Source: an uncultured Bacillota bacterium
Lineage (GTDB): Bacteria > Bacillota_I > Bacilli_A > RFN20 > CAG-449
Assembly (NCBI GenBank): GCA_905204225.1
Contig: CAJKZK010000052.1
Coordinates: 1-11,861 of the forward strand
Length of the DNA stretch: 11,861 nt
Reading direction: 5' to 3'
This document shows, one piece after another, positions 6,072 through 11,861 of this stretch (position 1 is the first letter of the stretch; each line of letters begins with the position of its first letter). A model generated the notes under the pieces. It did not search any database. It worked only from the letters and a program-made list of their open reading frames with translations, and was not told the DNA's origin. The position numbers and the translations under genes are program-made.

Positions 6072-7154
6072 TTAATCATTTCCATTTAAGAATGAAGGAA
6101 GAATAGATTCTTCTTCACCTTCATCTTCTTCAATTTGTTCTTCTTTAATTGGAGAAACAGGAGTAACAACAGGAGTAGCATTTTCACTAAATGGATCAAA
6201 ATCATTATCAAATTCTGTTGCTACAATAGAAATTAACATTTGATCATTTAATTCAGGATTTGCTTGAACACCAAAGATAATATTTGGATTATTACCTGCT
6301 GCAGAAGTAACATAATCAATTGCTTCTTTTACTTCATCAAGAGAAACATTATTTCCACATGTAACATTAGCAATAATCGAATGTGCCCCATGAATTGATG
6401 CTTCTAATAATGGAGATAAAAGAGCTGAAGATGCTGCATCATTTGCTTTTTTAGGACCAGTTCCAGTACCAAATCCAATTAAAGCAAGGCCTTTATCTTT
6501 TAAAGTGCTTCTTACATCAGCAAAATCAAGATTAATTACTCCAGGAACAACAATTAAATCGGTAATAGTTTTTACAGATTGAGCAAGGACTCTATCAGAT
6601 TCAGCAAAAGCTTCACTAATTGGTCTTGTTCCATTCATCATCATTAATTTATCATTTGAAACAATAATAATTGCATCAACGTTTTCTTTTAATTTATTAA
6701 TGCCTTCAATTGCATTTTTTCTTCTTTTTTCTCCTTCAAAAGAGAATGGTCTAGTTACAATAGCAATAGTTAAAGCACCTAAATCTTTAGCAACTTGGGC
6801 AACAATAGGAGCAGCACCAGTACCAGTTCCTCCACCCATACCTGCTGCAATAAAAACCATGTTAGCACCTTGTAAAATTTCATATAAATCATCAATTGAA
6901 GATTCAGCAGCAGCTTGGCCAACACTAGGATCACCACCAGCACCTAAGCCATTAGTTACTTCTCTACCTAAGACTAATCTATGTTCAGCTTTACTTGTAG
7001 CTAAAGCTTGTGCATCTGTATTACAAACCCAAAATGATACGCCTCTCATTTGTTCTTCAACCATTTGGTTAACTGCATTGCTTCCTCCACCACCACAGCC
7101 GACAACAACGATTTTTGCATAAGATTCAAAAGCATCTAAATTAAATTCTTCCAT
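6072..7154 (-). CDS. ftsZ: Cell division protein FtsZ
   Basis: Tubulin-like GTPase that polymerises into the Z ring; 360 residues. GTP-binding loops are intact: GCGGGGSNAVN (19-29), the tubulin signature GGGTGTG (107-113), and the catalytic T7 loop N-L-D-F-A-D (208-213) that completes the active site of the next subunit. The globular core ends near 315. An acidic Pro/Glu-rich linker (about 318-349) leads to the C-terminal peptide I-L-P-S-F-L (351-356), which FtsA and SepF would bind. The last residues are N-G-N-D, with none of the basic residues seen in Bacillus (R-N-R-N-K-R). The ribosome site AAGGAG overlaps the ftsA stop (TAAGGAG); spacing to ftsA is 11 bases. It is followed at once by a terminator. 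Confidence 0.99.
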   Translation of the reverse strand: MEEFNLDAFESYAKIVVVGCGGGGSNAVNQMVEEQMRGVSFWVCNTDAQALATSKAEHRLVLGREVTNGLGAGGDPSVGQAAAESSIDDLYEILQGANMVFIAAGMGGGTGTGAAPIVAQVAKDLGALTIAIVTRPFSFEGEKRRKNAIEGINKLKENVDAIIIVSNDKLMMMNGTRPISEAFAESDRVLAQSVKTITDLIVVPGVINLDFADVRSTLKDKGLALIGFGTGTGPKKANDAASSALLSPLLEASIHGAHSIIANVTCGNNVSLDEVKEAIDYVTSAAGNNPNIIFGVQANPELNDQMLISIVATEFDNDFDPFSENATPVVTPVSPIKEEQIEEDEGEEESILPSFLNGND

Positions 7155-7165
7155 AAATTTTCTCC

Positions 7166-8356
7166 TTATAATTCTTCGTCAAATTTATAACCTTTAGTAT
7201 TTTTTTGATTTACTCTACTAACAGTTGTAGTAACAACTTCATCTTCATTAATTACTGGTTGAATAGCCCAATATTTAATTAATCCTAATGTATTAATTAA
7301 TTCAAATTTCCTAGCGCCAATAGTTAACAATGGATAATCAACAACATCAAGATTTAAAGCATCTGACATATAAGTCTTAATATTATTAAGATTAGCAGTT
7401 CCACCTATTAAAACAACTGGATATTGTTCATTATTAGTGCAAAATTCTTTTATAGTTTTATCAATTTGTTCAATTAAAACATTTAATTTTTTTGTTATAA
7501 CATCAGCTAAATCATCTAATTTAATATCATTTAAAATATAAGTGTTAAAATTTAAATCATGATCTATTCCATAATTTTGTTTTAAATTTTCAGCTTCTTC
7601 AAAAGATATATTAAATTTTTCTGCAATTGCTTTAGTAATATCATGGCCACCAAATTTTATAATTGTTGAATTAATAACATTTGTTTCATGACTTATTTGA
7701 GCAACAGTAGTTAAAGATTGACCAATATCTACAAGAATATATGAATTAGGAATAACTTTATTAGTTGATAAATATAAACTTGCTGCATAAGGAGCAATAA
7801 CTACATATTTAACATTAACATTTGCCTTTTTAACACATCCTACAAATTGATTAATAACTTTTTCACTCATCGCATAAATAGAAGCATGTAAAGATAATAC
7901 TTTACTAGTTTTTCCAATTGGTGCAATAGCGTATCTATCATTATTATCAAGCATATAAACGTCAGGAACGATATCAACGATTTTTAAATCATTATCTGCT
8001 AAAGATCTTTTTTTCATAGCAGTTAAAATATTAGAAATATCTATTCTTTTAATAATATCATCTCCACCTATTGTGTTAGTTGAGCCAATATCAGCTAAAC
8101 ATAATAAAGAATAAGGTGGTAAACATAAACAAACTTCATCAATATTAAGATTTAAGCTTTTAGAAGCATTATTGATAACATTTTTAATAGTTTTAATTAT
8201 TTGATCTTGATCAACAATCAAACCATTTTCCATGCCAGAACATTCTTCTTCAATTGTATTTAAAATATTTATTTGATCATTTAAAACAAAGCCTGCTACT
8301 AATTTAATAGAAGAAGATCCAAGTTCTAAGCCAATATAACAATCATTCTTTTCCAT
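7166..8356 (-). CDS. ftsA: Cell division protein FtsA
   Basis: Actin-like ATPase that links FtsZ to the membrane and recruits later divisome proteins; 396 residues (B. subtilis about 440). The actin-fold motifs are present: phosphate-1 loop G-L-E-L-G-S-S-S-I-K (9-18), phosphate-2 loop V-D-I-G-Q-S-L-T (209-216), F-G-G-H-D-I-T-K (235-242) and the adenosine motif V-V-L-I-G-G-T-A-N-L (314-323). In phosphate 2 a Gln-Ser replaces the usual G-x-T. After Trp363 only about 33 residues remain, ending K-G-Y-K-F-D-E-E-L, and no basic amphipathic membrane helix of the usual FtsA type can be seen. The stop lies 11 bases before ftsZ, so no lost tail fits there. The ribosome site is GAGGT; the start lies 9 bases after divIB. 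Confidence 0.95.
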   Translation of the reverse strand: MEKNDCYIGLELGSSSIKLVAGFVLNDQINILNTIEEECSGMENGLIVDQDQIIKTIKNVINNASKSLNLNIDEVCLCLPPYSLLCLADIGSTNTIGGDDIIKRIDISNILTAMKKRSLADNDLKIVDIVPDVYMLDNNDRYAIAPIGKTSKVLSLHASIYAMSEKVINQFVGCVKKANVNVKYVVIAPYAASLYLSTNKVIPNSYILVDIGQSLTTVAQISHETNVINSTIIKFGGHDITKAIAEKFNISFEEAENLKQNYGIDHDLNFNTYILNDIKLDDLADVITKKLNVLIEQIDKTIKEFCTNNEQYPVVLIGGTANLNNIKTYMSDALNLDVVDYPLLTIGARKFELINTLGLIKYWAIQPVINEDEVVTTTVSRVNQKNTKGYKFDEEL

Positions 8357-8365
8357 AAAATTACC

Positions 8366-9220
8366 TCAAATAGAAATACTTAATTTTAATTGTCCATCAT
8401 TTGATTTATTAAATTTAAAATCAAATGAATAATAATTAATTATTTTATCTAAAAATTCAACTTGTTCACTTTCTTTATCTTTAATTAAGCCTTTTAATTG
8501 AGAAGATAATGAATCATTAAAAATTAAATTTTTAATATAAGTAGATAAACTAATTTCATCATTATAATACAAGTTTACACGAAAATAAGGAGAATTTCCA
8601 TCTTGTTTATAATAAAGAATAAAAGTTTTTTCATTTTTAGATGATTCTAAATATTCAATTGAATATTTTTCTTTATTAATATTACAAACGATATACATAA
8701 AATCAGGTAAATATTTATTATTATTAGGTTCATTAATGAATGTTGATATTTTATCTTTTGTTTTATTTGTATAATCAATTAAAGATTCATTAATAAAATA
8801 TTTATTATCAATTATTTCTCCGCATGAAGAATAATAAGTGTTTTCATATTTTGCAGTTGGTGCATTTTCAATAATATCTACATTAAAAGAAAATGGAGTT
8901 AAAGTGACTTTACTTTCTTTTATAAAAGGATAATTATTCAAAGTTTCTTCACACTTATTTTTATCAAGAGTAAATAAAGATGTTTTATTTGAATTATTAA
9001 TATTGAGAATAGAATATATATCTTCATTATTTAAATAAATATTTCCTGTTAATTTCATTAAAGAAGCAGAAGAAAGTGGTGACAATAAATATATTCCAAT
9101 AATTAGACAAACTAAAAATACAATTCCTAGTCTAATAAAGGAATAAATTAAAGTATGACGATTTTTATTCTTAACTAATTTTTCAAAATCATAATCTTCA
9201 ATTTGAGTTACTTCTTCCAT
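8366..9220 (-). CDS. divIB: Cell division protein DivIB/FtsQ
   Basis: Bitopic divisome protein of 284 residues that works with DivIC/FtsB and FtsL to control septal wall synthesis. It has a short cytoplasmic N-terminus (1-27), one membrane helix (about 28-47) and an external POTRA domain (about 51-118) with K-L-T-G-N-x-Y-L then Y-P-F-I-K-E-S-K-V. A beta domain follows (about 119-235) and a divergent tail. Gene position between murB and ftsA and the TM-POTRA layout identify it; the sequence itself is weakly conserved, as usual for the family. Two external cysteines (C90, C133) could pair, which is untested. The first 23 bases overlap the end of murB. The AGGTG ribosome site lies inside murB. 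It ends in TGA 9 bases before ftsA. Confidence 0.9.
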   Translation of the reverse strand: MEEVTQIEDYDFEKLVKNKNRHTLIYSFIRLGIVFLVCLIIGIYLLSPLSSASLMKLTGNIYLNNEDIYSILNINNSNKTSLFTLDKNKCEETLNNYPFIKESKVTLTPFSFNVDIIENAPTAKYENTYYSSCGEIIDNKYFINESLIDYTNKTKDKISTFINEPNNNKYLPDFMYIVCNINKEKYSIEYLESSKNEKTFILYYKQDGNSPYFRVNLYYNDEISLSTYIKNLIFNDSLSSQLKGLIKDKESEQVEFLDKIINYYSFDFKFNKSNDGQLKLSISI

Positions 9221-10052
9221 CTTTAAAAATCACCTGTATTTCTAAATAAATATCTTCTTGTAGATAATTATACAATACATTTTTAAGAAAATTAATTAAA
9301 TAATAAATTTCTTTATAATTTGCATCTTTTTTTATAATTATAAAATTAGCATGTTTATAACTTACATAACAATTTTTAGATAAAGAAAAACCTTTATATG
9401 ATAATTTATCTAAAACTTGTCCTATTTTGTAATTTTTTGTATTTTTAAAGGTTGAACCTAAAGACAGTTTATTTTCTTGATGTAATAATCTATATTCTTT
9501 TGCCAAATTAAATCTTTTAACAATATTTTCATTTGAATCATGTCTAATATAAAAATAAGCACCAATAATCAAGAAATTATTTCTTATTAAGTTTGTACTT
9601 CTATATTTTAGTTCTAAATCATTTTTCTTAATAAAATATAATTTACCATTATCATAAACTAAAATCTTAATTAACAAATCACTAATACATTGATCTAAAA
9701 AAGAAGCATTATTAACTATTGATCCACCTAATAAACCTGGAATAGTTGATATTTTTTCAAACCCAGTAATATTTTTCTTCATTAAGACTTCATTTAATTT
9801 AAATAATGATATACCTGAATAAGCAAAAAACTTATCATTAAAAAAATATATTTTCTTTTTTATATATTTTATAAATATATATGGTGAATAATCAAAACAA
9901 AATAATATTTTAGATGTATTACCAATTGATATAAATTTATTAAAATTATTTAATTCACGATAATCATCTAATTCAACATATTGTTTAACTATTCCACCTA
10001 CATGAATAAAAGAAATATTTTTAATATCAAAATTGTTTTTTATTGTAATCAT
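9198..10052 (-). CDS. murB: UDP-N-acetylenolpyruvoylglucosamine reductase MurB, with divergent active-site residues
   Basis: FAD enzyme that reduces UDP-GlcNAc-enolpyruvate to UDP-MurNAc with NADPH in the cytoplasm; 284 residues. Family landmarks in order: H-V-G-G (17-20), the flavin loop as G-N-T-S-K-I-L (44-50; usually G-x-G-S-N), I-P-G-L-L-G-G (104-110) followed by V-N-N-A-S (usually M-N-A-G-A), Tyr150-Arg151 (Y-R-S), the proton donor Ser200 in L-G-S-T-F-K-N, and V-S-Y-K-H-A-N-F-I (230-238). The last catalytic residue, normally Glu in L-E-x-E-V, is Gln273 here (L-E-I-Q-V; codon CAG at 9234-9236). It overlaps murG by 26 bases and divIB by 23. No clear Shine-Dalgarno precedes the ATG (only an A-rich run), so coupling to murG is likely. 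Confidence 0.93.
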   Translation of the reverse strand: MITIKNNFDIKNISFIHVGGIVKQYVELDDYRELNNFNKFISIGNTSKILFCFDYSPYIFIKYIKKKIYFFNDKFFAYSGISLFKLNEVLMKKNITGFEKISTIPGLLGGSIVNNASFLDQCISDLLIKILVYDNGKLYFIKKNDLELKYRSTNLIRNNFLIIGAYFYIRHDSNENIVKRFNLAKEYRLLHQENKLSLGSTFKNTKNYKIGQVLDKLSYKGFSLSKNCYVSYKHANFIIIKKDANYKEIYYLINFLKNVLYNYLQEDIYLEIQVIFKDGRSNSN

Positions 10053-11028
10053 TTTTTATTTTTAAATATATTTTTAAACAAACATTTTCTTCTTTAAATT
10101 TTTTTTGATTAATTAATTCAATATCTTTAAATTTAGTTTGATAATACGCTATACATTCTCTAATTTTATCTTCATTATATTCTTTTTCTATCACCATAGT
10201 TAAACAATGATATTTAAAATAATATAAAGCATTATGATATTGATGATTATGTTTAACGTATGGTGAAGGAATACATACACAATTAATATTTGAATTAATT
10301 ATTTCACTTAAAGTAGATGCTCCACCACGGCAAAAAATTAATTTGCTATTAGAATATAAATAATTTCTTTCAGCATAAGGAATAACTTTTACATTTTCTT
10401 TATTTTTTAATAATTCATTATATTTATTAAAATATTTATCACTAGTAATTAATAAATATTTATTGTTATCATCTTGTTTTAATAAATATTTATATGTTTT
10501 TTCTAATAAAGTTTTAGAACCTAAAGAGCCAAAAACAAAACTAATATATTTTTTATTATTAATTATACTTAAATCATCAACAACAGGATTACCAACATAA
10601 TAAGCTTTTTTCTGATCTCCATTTTTATAAGAAGTAAATAATGTTTTTGCTTTATTTAAAGATAATTTATTAGAATCACCTAAATCATAATTTGCTTCAT
10701 GAATATAAAATAATTTTTTATTAATATTATTACATCTACTTACTAAAAAAGTAATAAATCCACCAAAGCCAATAATAACATCATATTCTAAAATTATTTG
10801 ATTAATTATTTTTATTCCTTTTAAAGTTTTAAAAGGAGTTTTTAAACTTTTTTTAAATGAATTATCAATATCAACTAAAATTAAATTTGTTTTAATTATT
10901 TTTTCTTCTATTTGATTTTTAATTCCTAAATAAGAAACATCTTCTCCACATTTAAGTAAATATTTTCCTAAACTTAATCCAGGATAAATATGACCTCCAG
11001 AAGATGAACAAGCAATTAATATTTTCAT
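10027..11028 (-). CDS. murG: UDP-GlcNAc:lipid I GlcNAc transferase MurG
   Basis: Family GT28 glycosyltransferase, 333 residues (usually about 355-365). It sits on the inner face of the membrane and converts lipid I to lipid II. N-domain motifs: S-S-S-G-G-H-I-Y-P-G (8-17, the usual G-G-T-G-G-H glycine loop), G-F-G-G-F (87-91) and I-H-E-A-N (109-113, usually H-E-Q-N). The inter-domain segment has V-G-N-P-V (145-149) and F-G-S-L-G (166-170). The C-domain donor site is C-R-G-G-A-S-T-L-S-E (233-242) and then H-N-H-Q-Y-H-N-A (260-267), giving the conserved Glu242 and the HQ-x-x-NA motif. It starts 1 base after the ftsW/spoVE stop with a weak AGGTT ribosome site inside that gene, and its end overlaps murB by 26 bases. 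Confidence 0.97.
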   Translation of the reverse strand: MKILIACSSSGGHIYPGLSLGKYLLKCGEDVSYLGIKNQIEEKIIKTNLILVDIDNSFKKSLKTPFKTLKGIKIINQIILEYDVIIGFGGFITFLVSRCNNINKKLFYIHEANYDLGDSNKLSLNKAKTLFTSYKNGDQKKAYYVGNPVVDDLSIINNKKYISFVFGSLGSKTLLEKTYKYLLKQDDNNKYLLITSDKYFNKYNELLKNKENVKVIPYAERNYLYSNSKLIFCRGGASTLSEIINSNINCVCIPSPYVKHNHQYHNALYYFKYHCLTMVIEKEYNEDKIRECIAYYQTKFKDIELINQKKFKEENVCLKIYLKIKNDYNKKQF

Positions 11029-11029
11029 A

Positions 11030-11861
11030 TTATGAACCTATTATTAATCCAACAGAAAATGACAACATAATCAATGAAGAACCTCCATAACTAAGAAATG
11101 GTAATGTAATACCTGTAACAGGAAATAAACCAGTTACAACTCCTAAATTAATAATTACTTGAATAACAATTAAAGATAATAAACCAATGGATAATAAATA
11201 ATTAAATTGATCATTTTTAAAAGTGGCAATCTTATATAAATAGAAAAATAATAAAACATACATTAATATAATAATAAGACCTCCAATTAAACCAAATTCT
11301 TCTACAGCAATAGCGAATATAAAATCTGTTTGAGGTTCTGGTAAATAATAATATTTTTGAATCGATGCATTTATACCTTCACCAATTAAGCCTCCTGGGC
11401 CGATTGCAAACATTGATTGAATAATTTGAAATCCCGAACCTAATGGATCTGCAAATGGATCAATAAAAGAAATAATTCTTTGCATTCTATAAGGTTCAAT
11501 TATTATCATTAAGACTAATAATAAACCAACTAATACTCCTCCAAAGATAAAATAAATTAAACTTAGTTTAGATAAAAATAACAATATAATAATTGATCCA
11601 CCTATAACTACTAAAGTGCCAAAATCAGGTTGCAACATTATTAATATTCCTCCAATTATTAATGAAACAATAATAGGAATAATTGTTTTAAATTTATTAC
11701 TTTCATAAAAATTATTACTTAAATAATTACTAACAAAAATAATTAAAGCTAATTTATATAATTCACTTGGTTGAAATGATAAAAAAGAAAAACCAAGCCA
11801 TGAAGAAGACCCTCCTTTAGTAATACCTATTCCAGGAATTAAAACTAAAATTAATAAAATA
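11030..11861 (-). CDS. FtsW/SpoVE-type SEDS peptidoglycan polymerase (N-terminus outside the window)
   Basis: The C-terminal 276 residues of a SEDS membrane protein. The frame stays open to the window edge, so the ATG at 11638 is internal. Visible motifs are L-V-L-I-P-G-I-G, K-G-G-S-S-S-W-L-G and F-Q-P-S-E-L-Y-K (upstream of 11638), then Q-P-D-F-G-T, D-P-L-G-S-G-F-Q-I-I-Q-S, Y-Y-L-P-E-P-Q-T-D-F-I-F-A, V-V-T-G-L-F-P-V-T-G-I-T-L-P-F-L-S-Y-G-G-S-S and several membrane helices. SEDS proteins polymerise glycan strands from lipid II with a partner class b PBP at the septum. Similarity looks highest to B. subtilis SpoVE, which also sits just before murG, but one gene may serve both vegetative (FtsW) and spore-cortex (SpoVE) roles here. 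It ends with only a few residues after the last helix. Confidence 0.95.
   Translation of the reverse strand, partial: ILLILVLIPGIGITKGGSSSWLGFSFLSFQPSELYKLALIIFVSNYLSNNFYESNKFKTIIPIIVSLIIGGILIMLQPDFGTLVVIGGSIIILLFLSKLSLIYFIFGGVLVGLLLVLMIIIEPYRMQRIISFIDPFADPLGSGFQIIQSMFAIGPGGLIGEGINASIQKYYYLPEPQTDFIFAIAVEEFGLIGGLIIILMYVLLFFYLYKIATFKNDQFNYLLSIGLLSLIVIQVIINLGVVTGLFPVTGITLPFLSYGGSSLIMLSFSVGLIIGS

Noticed and set aside
6700..7122. 140-codon open frame on the plus strand opposite ftsZ
   Set aside because: It lies wholly antisense to conserved ftsZ, is Pro/Ala-rich in a way that mirrors the Gly-rich FtsZ loops, and has no ribosome site or family resemblance.
3700..11100. Mycoplasma-type code with TGA as Trp
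   Set aside because: Several conserved genes end in TGA at the expected length and visible Trp codons are TGG.
1..11861. CRISPR arrays, tRNA/rRNA genes and insertion sequences
   Set aside because: No regularly spaced repeats, RNA-gene-like GC-rich stretches or transposase-like frames were seen on either strand.

Overview
The window is a very AT-rich, densely packed piece of bacterial chromosome with every gene on the minus strand. The organism is a low-GC Firmicute (Bacilli/Mollicutes-side lineage), probably with a reduced genome. The gene order is a stripped version of the Bacillus subtilis dcw and sporulation-sigma region. TGA is a real stop here (sigG, divIB, murB, murG and spoIIGA all end in TGA) and Trp is encoded by TGG, so the Mycoplasma code is not used. 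Genes for the spore sigma factors E and G and the pro-sigma-E protease imply an endospore former, or a recent descendant of one.

In the direction of transcription (high to low coordinates) the first block is division and wall synthesis: a spoVE/ftsW-type flippase/polymerase cut by the window edge, murG, murB, divIB (ftsQ), ftsA and ftsZ. These genes overlap or sit within a few bases of each other, and a hairpin terminator follows ftsZ at once. The second block is spoIIGA, sigE, sigG and a very short sepF overlapping sigG by 4 bp. Compared with B. subtilis the accessory genes are missing: ylxW/ylxX/sbp between divIB and ftsA, bpr after ftsZ, and ylmA/ylmD/ylmE between sigG and sepF.

After a 166-bp intergenic region with repeated operator-like dyads comes a separate two-gene unit: a membrane-anchored XRE regulator with a zinc-ribbon-like insert, and a large surface lipoprotein with two Ig-like YDG/MBG-type repeats and 14 beta-propeller-like repeats. 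A terminator overlaps the lipoprotein stop codon.

The first block makes and flips lipid II (MurB, MurG, FtsW/SpoVE) and builds the divisome (FtsZ, FtsA, DivIB, SepF). The second supplies the mother-cell switch (pro-sigma-E and SpoIIGA) and the forespore switch (sigma-G). The points most worth checking are these: FtsA and SepF both seem to lack their usual membrane-targeting helices; MurB has Gln in place of the C-terminal catalytic Glu; a perfect Spo0A box sits between spoIIGA and sigE; and the XRE/lipoprotein pair looks like an uncharacterised envelope-sensing or adhesion module.
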